In this document: positions 18,024-27,114 of the stretch, in pieces | Layout: each line of letters begins with the position of its first letter | How positions within the stretch are numbered: position 1 is the first letter of the stretch | From: Leptobacterium sp964389205 | GTDB lineage: Bacteria; Bacteroidota; Bacteroidia; Flavobacteriales; Flavobacteriaceae | Reading direction: 5' to 3' | Length of the DNA: 64,000 nt | Assembly: GCA_964389205.1 (NCBI GenBank) | Contig: CAYMDH010000002.1 | Location: 62,001 to 126,000 of the forward strand | Program-made: the position numbers and the translations under genes | Notes under the pieces: generated by a model | Seen by the model: only the letters and a program-made list of their open reading frames with translations | The model's database searches: none | What the model was told of the DNA's origin: nothing

Positions 18024-19256
18024 ATGATCAAGCTGTCGATCTCATATAAGCATATTTTAGCACTTGTTTTCGCAGTTTTTCTTGTTTTGAATACAAATGC
18101 TCAATCTGATGAGCAAAAAGCCTTAGAAGCGAAAAGATCACGTCTACAAGAAGAAATAGGGCAAATTAATTCGTTACTATCTAAAGAACGTTTAGAAAAA
18201 CGATCAGTTCTTGATCAGGTAGATGATATAGAACAGAAAATTCGAGTAAGAAGAGAACTCATAAAAGTAACCAATCAACAAGCAAATATTCTAACTAGAC
18301 AGCTTAATCAAAATATCCAAAGAATTTCAGAACTTAGAACCGAACTTGTTCAATTGAGAGATGATTATGCTAAAATGATTGTGAAATCATATAAAAGTAA
18401 ATCTCAACAGAGTAGGTTGATGTTTTTGTTATCTTCTACTAATTTTTTTCAAGCCTACAAACGATTACAATACATAAAACAATATACAAATTACAGAAGA
18501 GAGCAAGGAGAGCAAATTCAATTAAAAACACAAGAACTCCAAGATTTAAATAAAGGAATTATTGTACAACGAAAAGAAAAAGAACAGCTCACCAACGAAA
18601 ATCGAAAAGAACAAAGCAAATTAGAAACAGAGAAAAGCTCGCAACGTACATTGCTTACTTCTATTCGTAAAAATGAAAGTAGGTATAAATCTCAGATAGA
18701 TAAAAAAAGAAAAGAAGCAGTATTACTTGATCGTCAAATAGAAAAAATTATTAGAGAAGCTATCGTTGAATCTAATAAAAAAGCGGGGAACACGAAAAAT
18801 ACTTCCGTTTTTGTATTGACACCAGAGGCAAAAGCAATTGCCACTAATTTTGAATCTAGTAAAGGAGCTTTAATATGGCCTGTAGAAAAAGGCATTAAGA
18901 GTAGAGGTTTTGGGTCGTATTCAGATCCTGTATATCCTCAAGTAAAACACTTTAATAACGGAGTTATTCTTGCTGCAGAAAAAGGAACAAAAGCTCGTGC
19001 AGTTTTTGATGGGGAAGTACTTGCTATCCTATCCATTCCTGGAGGAAATAAAGCGGTGCAAGTACGCCATGGAAACTACATATCTACTTACTACAACCTT
19101 GGAAAAGTATATGTTAAAAAAGGAGATAAAATAGCATTAAAACAACAACTGGGAGAGATATTTACCAGTAGATTCAGTGGGAAAACAGAACTGAAGTTTT
19201 TTCTTTATAAAAACACCAATCGATTAAATCCAGAAGACTGGGTATATAGAATGTAA
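18024..19256 (+). CDS. EnvC-like murein hydrolase activator with degenerate M23 domain
   Basis: 410 residues: signal peptide 1-27, a long coiled coil (about 28-250) with heptads such as KALEAKRSRLQEEIGQINSL, then a LytM/M23 domain from about 285. The zinc-ligand motifs of active M23 peptidases are altered: the first ligand region reads HFNNGVILAA, without the Asp, and the usual HxH is LKF. The domain is therefore probably not catalytic, as in E. coli EnvC, which activates amidases for daughter-cell separation. It is the last gene of the TPR-DUF4292 operon and is convergent with the thioesterase. Confidence 0.85.
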   Translation: MIKLSISYKHILALVFAVFLVLNTNAQSDEQKALEAKRSRLQEEIGQINSLLSKERLEKRSVLDQVDDIEQKIRVRRELIKVTNQQANILTRQLNQNIQRISELRTELVQLRDDYAKMIVKSYKSKSQQSRLMFLLSSTNFFQAYKRLQYIKQYTNYRREQGEQIQLKTQELQDLNKGIIVQRKEKEQLTNENRKEQSKLETEKSSQRTLLTSIRKNESRYKSQIDKKRKEAVLLDRQIEKIIREAIVESNKKAGNTKNTSVFVLTPEAKAIATNFESSKGALIWPVEKGIKSRGFGSYSDPVYPQVKHFNNGVILAAEKGTKARAVFDGEVLAILSIPGGNKAVQVRHGNYISTYYNLGKVYVKKGDKIALKQQLGEIFTSRFSGKTELKFFLYKNTNRLNPEDWVYRM

Positions 19257-19258
19257 AC

Positions 19259-19768
19259 TTATTGAAATAAAGCTCTTAATTCTGTAGCTTCACTAGGTTT
19301 CATTTTTCCTGCCAACACCAAACTTAGTTGTTTTCTCCTAAGTGCTGCCTCAAAGCGCTCTTTTTCAAGTTTACTTTCTGGTTTTAGACAAGGTACTTGA
19401 ACAGGGCGACCCGTATCGTCTACTGCTACAAATGTATAAATAGCTTCGTTAGCTTTAGTTCGATTACCATTTTCACGATCTTCGACCCAAACATCTAAAT
19501 AAATCTCCATAGAACTTTTAAATGCTCTTGAAACAGCAGCTTCTACTGTTACCACACTTCCAACAGGGACGGCTCTATTAAAGGCAACATGATTTACAGA
19601 AGCAGTTACTACAATGCGCCTAGAGTGTCTTCTAGCCGCAATACTTGCAGCTCTATCCATACGAGCTAGGAGTTCTCCTCCAAATAAATTATTTAAAGGA
19701 TTGGTTTCGCTAGGCAAAACTAAATCTGTCATTACAGTTCTTGAAGCACTCGGTGTACTAGTTTCCAT
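19259..19768 (-). CDS. Acyl-CoA thioesterase (hotdog fold, BFIT/ACOT type)
   Basis: 169 residues from the ATG at 19768; an upstream TTG would add three residues. The hotdog signature NLFGGELLARMDRAASIAA contains the Gly-Gly and catalytic Asp region, followed by VVTASVNHVAFNRAVPVGSVV. Such hexameric enzymes hydrolyse acyl-CoA to free acid and CoA, mostly medium- and long-chain species. It ends two bases from the convergent EnvC-like gene. Confidence 0.88.
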   Translation of the reverse strand: METSTPSASRTVMTDLVLPSETNPLNNLFGGELLARMDRAASIAARRHSRRIVVTASVNHVAFNRAVPVGSVVTVEAAVSRAFKSSMEIYLDVWVEDRENGNRTKANEAIYTFVAVDDTGRPVQVPCLKPESKLEKERFEAALRRKQLSLVLAGKMKPSEATELRALFQ

Positions 19769-19848
19769 AAAGCACAATAAATTTTAGACAAAGATATATC
19801 TTAAATATGGGGTATGAAATAAAGAGATAAAGATTGTTTTTAGAAATT

Positions 19849-20784
19849 TTATTCAGAAACTAAAAGCCAGGCTTCAGAAGATTCAGTTGCCTTAATTTTC
19901 CTCAAATAAACTAATGATTCATTAACGTCTGAAAAACTAGCATACAATACTTGATGCAAACCGTACTTATTTTTCTCTATACGTTGTGCGTTATATCCTT
20001 TGTTTTTGAGTAAAGAAACTTTTTTGTCTGCATTAGCTTTAATTCGAAAGGCGCCTGCTACAATTTTATATTTTTTGATTTCTTTTTTTACATCCAGCGT
20101 AATAGAAGGTAAAACAACAGGTTTTGTGTCAAAAAAAGTAGCTTGCTGTACTGTTTGTTCAACTTGTTGTTGTACTTTTTGATTGACTAATTCTAATTGT
20201 TTTTGTTCTTGATTTTTAAAAAATTTGAAACCAAAAGCACCAATCGATACAGTTAATATAGCTATGGCTGCATATTTTAAATAAGGAGTAGGTTCTCTCC
20301 TTTCAGGAGTAAATAATAAAGGCGTATTCTCTTCTATTGCTATCACCTCTTCTTTATATACTTCTCGTGTTATTTCAGAAGAAACAAAAGAAGATAAACC
20401 AAAAGAAGAAGTAAGATAATTTAAATGTCGTGAGGGTGTAAATTGAATATTAGACTCATTATTTAATGAAAGTTCGCCAACATTTTTTAAAACTAACTTT
20501 TCTTTTTGCTCGAGAAGTTTTTTCCAACTAGCAACAATTCCTTGTATATTTTCTAATACATTTTCATAAGGAATGTTTTCAATATCTGAAATGTAATTAC
20601 CCAATAAACCATCATTTGTAGTTAATTGTGCATTAAAAGATAACTCTTTAGTTGGGGGATAAAAAGCATTGGTAGTCGAATGTAATTGAGAAGATTTCTG
20701 TTGTGTTAGAAATGCGCCCAGACCAGGAACTATAACACACTGATAACGATACAATAAGTCACTAATATAATTTTCTATCCTCAT
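19849..20784 (-). CDS. HU-like domain protein with membrane segment and C-terminal SPOR domain
   Basis: 311 residues. The N-terminus IENYISDLLYRYQCVIVPGLGAF is the Bacteroidota HU/CCDC81-like domain; a membrane helix lies at about 172-190 (YLKYAAIAILTVSIGAFGF), and the last 75 residues have the SPOR layout (YKIVAGAFRIKANADKKVSLL, then a second half ending ESSEAWLLV). SPOR domains bind septal peptidoglycan stripped of peptides. The protein could thus link a cytoplasmic HU-like part to the division site. The start at 20784 (ATG) is used, two codons inside a possible GTG. Confidence 0.8.
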   Translation of the reverse strand: MRIENYISDLLYRYQCVIVPGLGAFLTQQKSSQLHSTTNAFYPPTKELSFNAQLTTNDGLLGNYISDIENIPYENVLENIQGIVASWKKLLEQKEKLVLKNVGELSLNNESNIQFTPSRHLNYLTSSFGLSSFVSSEITREVYKEEVIAIEENTPLLFTPERREPTPYLKYAAIAILTVSIGAFGFKFFKNQEQKQLELVNQKVQQQVEQTVQQATFFDTKPVVLPSITLDVKKEIKKYKIVAGAFRIKANADKKVSLLKNKGYNAQRIEKNKYGLHQVLYASFSDVNESLVYLRKIKATESSEAWLLVSE

Positions 20785-20883
20785 TGGCACAAATATTAAA
20801 AAAAATTAATCGCTAGAAAAGATTAAAAAGAAGTTTTTATTAACACAATTTTTTAGTTAATTGCATTAAATTGTAGTCTTTAT

Positions 20884-21990
20884 ATGACAGAAAATGAATT
20901 ATTAGCAACATTAGCCTTGCAAAATATCCCTCGAATTGGAGATATTACAGCAAAGAGACTTATTGCCCATTGCGGAAATCCACTTGCTATTTTTAGAGAA
21001 AAAAAAGAAACGCTTTTAAAAATAGAAGGAGTAGGTCTCGCAACAATTAATTATTTAAATAAGGCTATTCATTTTAAACTGGCAGAGAATGAATTAAAGT
21101 ATATAGAAAAAAATAAAATTAAGTATTGGTATTTTGAAGATGAAGCGTATCCTAACAAACTAAAACATTGTTTAGATGCGCCCATACTGCTTTTCAAAAA
21201 AGGAGCTATAGATTTGATAGATAAGAAAGTTATTAGTATTGTAGGTACCAGAGAAATGACCTCTTATGGCGCTGCTTTTTGCGAGAAATTAATAAATGAT
21301 ATTGCTCCTTTAAATCCGGTTATTATAAGCGGTTTTGCTTATGGAGTAGATATAACAGCTCAAAAAGCAGCATTAAATAATAATCTTCAGACTATTGGTT
21401 GCTTAGCGCATGGTTTAAATCAAATATATCCCAAAACACATGAAAAATATACAAAGCAAGTAGAAAAAAATGGAGGGTTTCTCACAGAGTTCTGGAGTTC
21501 AAGTAGACCAGAACGTCAAAATTTTTTAAAAAGAAATCGAATTATTGCAGGCCTTTCAGAAGCAACCATTGTCATAGAATCTGCAGAAAAAGGAGGAAGC
21601 CTGGTAACTGCAGATATAGCTTCTTCTTATAACAAAGAAGTCTTTGCAGTACCAGGAAGAGCAAATGATCTCTACAGTGTAGGATGTAATAACCTAATTA
21701 AAACACAAAAAGCACATATGCTTACCTCTGCAGCAGATCTTATTTATATTTTAGGATGGGATTTAGAAACACAACCAAAGAAAAAAAATATCCAAAAACA
21801 ACTATTTGTAACTTTAGATGAAATAGAAAAAAGAATATTTAATTTTTTAAAAACCACAGATAAAGCTTTGCTAGATAACATAGCTTTAGAATGTAATATC
21901 CCCATACACAAAGCTGCAAGCATATTATTGCAAATGGAACTAAAAGGAGTTATCAAGCCATTACAAGGAAAACTTTTTGAAGTGATTTAA
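20884..21990 (+). CDS. dprA: DNA-processing protein DprA
   Basis: 368 residues. The helix-hairpin-helix N-terminus (LQNIPRIGDITAKRLI) is followed by the Rossmann-like core with SIVGTREMTSYG, VIISGFAYGVDITAQKAAL, ATIVIESAEKGGSLVTA and FAVPGRANDLYSVGCNNLI, then a C-terminal winged-helix part. DprA loads RecA on incoming single-stranded DNA in natural transformation. The last 57 bases, encoding MELKGVIKPLQGKLFEVI and the stop, recur at 36711-36767 beside trpS. The island of this window begins immediately after this stop codon. Confidence 0.95.
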   Translation: MTENELLATLALQNIPRIGDITAKRLIAHCGNPLAIFREKKETLLKIEGVGLATINYLNKAIHFKLAENELKYIEKNKIKYWYFEDEAYPNKLKHCLDAPILLFKKGAIDLIDKKVISIVGTREMTSYGAAFCEKLINDIAPLNPVIISGFAYGVDITAQKAALNNNLQTIGCLAHGLNQIYPKTHEKYTKQVEKNGGFLTEFWSSSRPERQNFLKRNRIIAGLSEATIVIESAEKGGSLVTADIASSYNKEVFAVPGRANDLYSVGCNNLIKTQKAHMLTSAADLIYILGWDLETQPKKKNIQKQLFVTLDEIEKRIFNFLKTTDKALLDNIALECNIPIHKAASILLQMELKGVIKPLQGKLFEVI

Positions 21991-22000
21991 CATCTTTTCT

Positions 22001-23305
22001 TTAAGATTTTTTACGACTAATCGCTTTTTTTAATTGATAGAAAAAACGTTCAATTAATCGTAAATCTTCAGTAATAATCTCTGCTACTCCACCCATCTCT
22101 TGTTTAAAATCTATTTCTTTTTTATAAGAAGTTATGAGTTTTTCAGGAAGATTAACATCAATAAGATACAATCCATCTTTATCAGGAAATAAAGAGATAT
22201 TTTTAATATTCCCACTTAATGTACCAAATTCAGTTTCAGGGTAATTTTCTAATTTAATATTTACATTTTGTCCTATTTTTATTTTTCCAGAATTAAGAGC
22301 AGGAGCTTTTAATTTAGCTACAAGAGATGATCCTTCATCAGGAATTATTGTGAACACTAAATCACCTTGACTTACCGTTTGATTTACGCTCCAATAATTT
22401 AAAAAAGAAACTTTTCCATTTATATTAGATTTTAAAATATATTGATTTTCCCAATCTTTAATACTTTTTTTAAGCTGATTAAAGGATTGAACTACGTTTT
22501 TAAGTAAACTCGTCTCTTCTCTAATTTTATTTATCTCGGTTCCTTTTGAAGTTCGTTGAGAACTAATTATTGCTTCTTTTATTTGAGAAATACTAGATTC
22601 AAAATTTTCATGATTTCTTTTCGCTCTAGCAAATTCTAATTGTTTATTTTCATAATCTTGTGCAGATATAACGCCTTTATCAAAAAGAATTTTGGTTCTG
22701 TTTAAATCTTTCTCACTAAAATTTAATTCTGTTTTGCTAATTTCTTTTTGAGATTTAAGATTCTTTAACTGTCTATTCAATTCTGAAATTGAATATTTAT
22801 TGGCTAATACCTCATTTGAAAATGGTTGGTACTCTCTGTTAAGCTTATATTGAATATAATTATTTTCAAATAATGCATATTGAGAATCAATATTTCCTAA
22901 AAATAAAATAGGTAAACTATCAATAGGGAAATGGAAATATTTATTACTAAACTTGATGGTATCTATGATTGATTTTAGCTTAAATACATCTTTAAAATTG
23001 GCAGTATTTTCAATGATAGCTAAAGGTTGATCTATTGTAACTTTCTGATTATCTATAATTAAAATAGAACTTAACTTTCCAGTAGTTTTTGCAAATTCTT
23101 TTTGAGGAGGTATTTGAGTAGTGATTAATGCTTCGGAAACAATTATGTCGGGATATTTTACAAACCAAGAAATACATAATAACATTACAATTAATGATAA
23201 AAAAACAATACTTCCGTATCGTATCATCCAATGCGGGACTTTAGTAAGTATTTCTTGTACTTCCTCACTGCGCAATTCTATTTTGTCCAAAGTGTTTTTC
23301 GACAT
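22001..23305 (-). CDS. HlyD-family membrane-fusion adaptor of the peptide exporter
   Basis: 434 residues. One membrane helix at about 31-50 (IVFLSLIVMLLCISW) is followed by a split lipoyl/barrel domain and a long helical hairpin (about 150-280). The N-terminal and C-terminal beta parts show KTTGKLSSILIIDNQKVTI and LKSNINGKVSFLNYWSVNQT. The C-terminal beta-barrel contains KLKAPALNSGKIKIGQNVNI. It starts two bases after the ABC exporter stop, so the two form a type I-like export unit. An outer-membrane TolC partner is not encoded in the island and must be supplied from elsewhere. Confidence 0.88.
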   Translation of the reverse strand: MSKNTLDKIELRSEEVQEILTKVPHWMIRYGSIVFLSLIVMLLCISWFVKYPDIIVSEALITTQIPPQKEFAKTTGKLSSILIIDNQKVTIDQPLAIIENTANFKDVFKLKSIIDTIKFSNKYFHFPIDSLPILFLGNIDSQYALFENNYIQYKLNREYQPFSNEVLANKYSISELNRQLKNLKSQKEISKTELNFSEKDLNRTKILFDKGVISAQDYENKQLEFARAKRNHENFESSISQIKEAIISSQRTSKGTEINKIREETSLLKNVVQSFNQLKKSIKDWENQYILKSNINGKVSFLNYWSVNQTVSQGDLVFTIIPDEGSSLVAKLKAPALNSGKIKIGQNVNIKLENYPETEFGTLSGNIKNISLFPDKDGLYLIDVNLPEKLITSYKKEIDFKQEMGGVAEIITEDLRLIERFFYQLKKAISRKKS

Positions 23306-23307
23306 AA

Positions 23308-25497
23308 TTATTTACCAAGTTCTAATTGATTTTTTACTAAATGATAATAATTTCCTTTTTTCTTGACCAATGTTTCATGGTTTCCTACTTCTACTATTTT
23401 TCCACTATCTAAAACAACAATTTGATGTGCATTTTTTACTGTACTTAGACGATGTGCAATTACTACTACTGTTTTATTATGAAAAAAAGTATTGAGTTTT
23501 TCCATAATTATTTTTTCATTATTAGCATCTAGAGCTGAAGTAGCTTCATCAAAAAATAAGAAATTAGGGTTTTTATAAACCGCTCGAGCTATAAGCAGGC
23601 GTTGTTTTTGGCCTGTACTCAATCCAACACCTTCCATTCCTATCTTTGTATTGTATGATAAAGGCAAAGCTTCAATAAATTCTCTAATATTAGCAACATC
23701 AACTGCATGTGCTAATCTATCTTTATCTATATAATTTTCCCCAACAGCTATATTATCTGCTATAGTATCGCTAAAAATATATCCTTCTTGCATTACGACA
23801 CCAGACTTTTCTCGCCATTTATATTGAGATATATTATTTAGATTGTGATTTCCATATTTTATGCCTCCTTTGTTTGGCTCATAAAACTTTAAGAGCAATT
23901 TCATAAGGGTTGTTTTTCCACTGCCACTTACACCTACAATTGCAGTAATTTTATTTGCAGGAATTAATAAATCTAGATCCTTAAGTATTGTCTGTTCAGA
24001 ACCTATATATCTGAAGGAAACATTAGACAATTGAAAATCAAGATCATCAGAAAATTTTGTTATTTTTTGATCTGACAGACCTTCTTCATCCTTTTTATTG
24101 TGTATTTCAGATAACCTGTCTAAAGAAATTCTTGCATCTTGTAACTCACGAATAAAATTAATGAATTGAGCAATAGGAGAATTAAGTTGGCCAACTATAT
24201 AAGTAATAGCGAGCATCATCCCTAAAGTAATTTCTCCTTCTATAACAAATTTTGCAGCTAAAAAAGTTATAAGGATATTTTTAGCTTCATTAATAAATTG
24301 AGAACCAACATTTTGATATTGTTCTAAAGCAAGCCCCTCGATGGATACTTTAAATAATTTAGCTTGAAGGTATTCCCAAGACCAACGTTTTTTCTTTTCA
24401 GCATTATGCAATTTAATTTCTTGCATTCCATTAATAAGCTCAATCACTTTACTTTGTTCTTGGCTTACGTGAGAAAATCTTTTATAATCTATGTCTTTAC
24501 GCTTTTTTAGGAAGATTATAATCCATAGAAAATAAAGAATACTTCCTAGTATAAATACCCCAAATATTGTCAAATTGTAATATGCCAAGACAAAACTAAA
24601 GATAATAAGAGTTATCATTGAAAATAAAACGTTTAATGAAGAATTTGTAAGAATTCGTTCTATTCTCTCATGATCGTTAATTCTTTGAAGAATGTCTCCA
24701 GTTATTCGAGTATCAAAGTAAGAAATAGGGATACTCATTAGTTTTACAAAAAAATCAGATATCAGCGATATATTTATACGAGTACTTAGATGAAGCAATA
24801 TCCAACTTCGAATGACTTCAACAGCAGTCCTTCCAATAAATAAACTTAATTGTGCAAAAAGGATGAGATAAATAAAATGAATATCTAGATTTTTAATACC
24901 AACATCAACAACACTTTGAGTTAAAAAAGGAAATATTAACTGTAATAAACTAACAGCAATTAAACCAATAATTAATTGCCAGATAAAAGATTTATATTGA
25001 AATAAATATTTTGAAATAAAAGAGAACCCAAAATTAACTTTATCATTTTCAAAACTTGATTCAAATAATTTTGGAGTAGCTTCTAATAATAAAGCTAAAC
25101 CATCTTTAGTGTTTTCGTTAGACTCAGAGCCAATCCAAAAATTTAAAAACTCTTTCTGATCGTATTTTAATAAACCGTGCGCAGGATCGGATATATAATA
25201 AGTATCGTTTTTAATCTGATATAGCACGACATAATGATTTTTATTCCAATGTAAAATGCAAGGCAAATTCATGGCTTTTAAATCATCGACAGATAATTTC
25301 ACTCCCATGCTTCGAAAGCCAATTTTTTCAGAAGCGTCACTAAGCCCCAACAAACTACTTCCTTTTCTTGTATTTTCACTTAATTTCCTTAATAGTTCAA
25401 TGGGAATAATTTTTTTATAGTACCCTGCAACTATCTTTAAACAAGTAGGGCCACAATCTTTGGCCTCTCTTTGTTTGTAAAATGGAAATTTCTCCAT
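23308..25497 (-). CDS. Peptidase C39-containing ABC exporter (PCAT type)
   Basis: 729 residues: an N-terminal C39 protease (1-140), six membrane helices (about 165-430) and an ABC ATPase (490-729). The protease has its catalytic Cys15 in REAKDCGPTCLKIVAGYY, His in HWNKNHYVVLY and Asp in ISDPAHG. The ATPase has Walker A GVSGSGKTT, signature LSTGQKQR, Walker B FLFFDEATSALD and the His in VVVIAHRLST. The family cuts double-glycine leaders and exports the cargo; the two precursor peptides of the island end their leaders in INGG, a fitting substrate. It is transcribed away from the biosynthetic genes. Confidence 0.93.
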   Translation of the reverse strand: MEKFPFYKQREAKDCGPTCLKIVAGYYKKIIPIELLRKLSENTRKGSSLLGLSDASEKIGFRSMGVKLSVDDLKAMNLPCILHWNKNHYVVLYQIKNDTYYISDPAHGLLKYDQKEFLNFWIGSESNENTKDGLALLLEATPKLFESSFENDKVNFGFSFISKYLFQYKSFIWQLIIGLIAVSLLQLIFPFLTQSVVDVGIKNLDIHFIYLILFAQLSLFIGRTAVEVIRSWILLHLSTRINISLISDFFVKLMSIPISYFDTRITGDILQRINDHERIERILTNSSLNVLFSMITLIIFSFVLAYYNLTIFGVFILGSILYFLWIIIFLKKRKDIDYKRFSHVSQEQSKVIELINGMQEIKLHNAEKKKRWSWEYLQAKLFKVSIEGLALEQYQNVGSQFINEAKNILITFLAAKFVIEGEITLGMMLAITYIVGQLNSPIAQFINFIRELQDARISLDRLSEIHNKKDEEGLSDQKITKFSDDLDFQLSNVSFRYIGSEQTILKDLDLLIPANKITAIVGVSGSGKTTLMKLLLKFYEPNKGGIKYGNHNLNNISQYKWREKSGVVMQEGYIFSDTIADNIAVGENYIDKDRLAHAVDVANIREFIEALPLSYNTKIGMEGVGLSTGQKQRLLIARAVYKNPNFLFFDEATSALDANNEKIIMEKLNTFFHNKTVVVIAHRLSTVKNAHQIVVLDSGKIVEVGNHETLVKKKGNYYHLVKNQLELGK

Positions 25498-25946
25498 ATG
25501 TTTTTAATAATATTATCACTGTTATGATATGCAATAAATATTAAAAAACTTCTATTTTTATAAACTTTATATGACAGAATTTTTTTAATTATATATTTTG
25601 TATGACAGATTTTTTTTAACTTAATTGCTAAATAATTCAATATATTTTAAAAAAGCAATTAAATTAAAATTATTTATACATTTACGTATTACTTTTTGTG
25701 TTTTCTTATTCTACAAATAATTTAATTAAAAAGATAACACCTACCTATAAGTCAAGTTTTCATTTTAAAAATTATTATTATAATAATATTCATAAAAAAC
25801 TTTTATTGTTTTAATGAATAGTCAATAACGTATACAAAAAAATGTAGTTTTTTCTTATAAAGAAAGAAAAATAAAAATATCTTTATTGAAAGATTTTCTT
25901 AACTTTATTAATTATTTTTAAATAAAAAATTTAACCAACGTAAAAT
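25498..25946. other. Divergent intergenic region of the island with a direct repeat
   Basis: 449 bases of extremely AT-rich DNA separate the exporter gene (leftward) from the reductase gene (rightward), so both promoters should lie here. Two 19-bp direct copies at 25570-25588 and 25601-25619 (core TATGACAGA plus a T-run, one mismatch, spacing 31 bp) are the most distinct structure and could bind a regulator. No perfect TAnnTTTG box was found for the rightward genes. The 16-mer at 25897-25912 (TCTTAACTTTATTAAT) recurs at 32425-32440. Confidence 0.6.
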
Positions 25947-27086
25947 ATGAAAAGTGTAGCTGTTTTCCCAAAAGAGATGGAAGTTTATGAAGGTATTAAT
26001 GATATGAATGAATTTATTATAGAAAATTGTAATGTTAATACAGGTATTATTGAAGAACCAGATTTAATTTTAAAAGATTGCCCTACTCCAGATGATATGG
26101 TTTTGGTTAAGAAAATTGCATTTTCTTGTAATTACAGAGATAAAACTATTTTACTAAGAAGTGATAAATTTATAAAAGACGAAGTTTTAAAAGGCGATTT
26201 GCACTTTACATACATAGGTTCTGATTTTGTTGGTGAAGTAATTAATATCGGAAACAATGTAAAAGGTTTTAGTATTGGAGATAAAGTGATTCCTAATGTA
26301 TCTTATCCTTCTTATAAAAAAGATTATAAACCTGGTATCCCTTCAAATTATGCCTCTTCAAGAATAGAAGGTTTTAAAGCTAATAAATTAATAAAAATTC
26401 CAGAAAAATATAATATTCCCGATGAGGTACTAGCTGGGTTTTCAATTGCTGGATTTACATCATACAGTATGATAAGAAAAGTTGTGAAGCCAGGAGCAAA
26501 AATTTTAGTAACTGCTGCCAATTCAAATACATCATTAATGGTTATTAAGGCATTAAAGAAGCATCCAGTAGATGTTTATGCCATGACGTCCAGCTCTAAA
26601 AATAAAGAAATACTTCTTCAAATGGGTGTTAAAGATGTTTTAGTAATCAATCATAGTTTGGATAGATATGATGACGATGAAGTTATTGAAAATAAGATAG
26701 ATCAAATTGGAGATTTTGATGCTGTTATTGATCCTTTTTTTGATATTTACTTACCTAGGGTGATTGATTTTTTAAGTATGGATTCAAAATATATTACGTG
26801 TGGATTATATAATCAATATCCTGATTTTGATAATGGAAAATATAAATATAGAGGTAATAAGTTTAGTGATATTTTAACAAAAGCTTTGGTTAAAAATATA
26901 TCAATAATTGGTAATTGTATAGGTTTAGAAGAAGATGGTTTGGAAGCTTTAGAAGATTTAAATAATGGTAAGCTTGATATTATTATAGATAGCGTATTTA
27001 CAGAAGGGCAAGAAAATCTATTCTTGGATAGAACATTTAACTCTAAAGATAGATTTGGAAAAGTGGTGTATAGATACAAACAATAA
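25947..27086 (+). CDS. MDR-superfamily dehydrogenase/reductase of the RiPP cluster (possible LanJ-type)
   Basis: 379 residues of the medium-chain dehydrogenase/quinone-reductase superfamily. The GroES-like domain has KKIAFSCNYRDKTILL and IGSDFVGEVINIGNNV, and the Rossmann domain has VVKPGAKILVTAANSNTSLMVIKAL and FDAVIDPFFD. The usual GHE zinc-binding motif is replaced by GSD and the structural four-Cys loop is absent, so it may work without zinc. In lacticin 3147 a related reductase, LtnJ, converts dehydroalanine to D-alanine. A similar step on the peptide here is plausible from gene order, but is not shown by the sequence. Confidence 0.75.
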   Translation: MKSVAVFPKEMEVYEGINDMNEFIIENCNVNTGIIEEPDLILKDCPTPDDMVLVKKIAFSCNYRDKTILLRSDKFIKDEVLKGDLHFTYIGSDFVGEVINIGNNVKGFSIGDKVIPNVSYPSYKKDYKPGIPSNYASSRIEGFKANKLIKIPEKYNIPDEVLAGFSIAGFTSYSMIRKVVKPGAKILVTAANSNTSLMVIKALKKHPVDVYAMTSSSKNKEILLQMGVKDVLVINHSLDRYDDDEVIENKIDQIGDFDAVIDPFFDIYLPRVIDFLSMDSKYITCGLYNQYPDFDNGKYKYRGNKFSDILTKALVKNISIIGNCIGLEEDGLEALEDLNNGKLDIIIDSVFTEGQENLFLDRTFNSKDRFGKVVYRYKQ

Positions 27087-27114
27087 ACACTATTATATAA
27101 ATTTCAAAAAATAT

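Noticed and set aside
21991..22060. An integrase or transposase fragment at the left island border
   Set aside because: The bases directly after dprA are the C-terminus of the HlyD gene on the other strand; no recombinase motif occurs.
25498..25640. Reverse frame extending upstream of the C39 exporter start
   Set aside because: It is in a different frame from the exporter, has a Lys/Ile-rich translation and lies in the control region.
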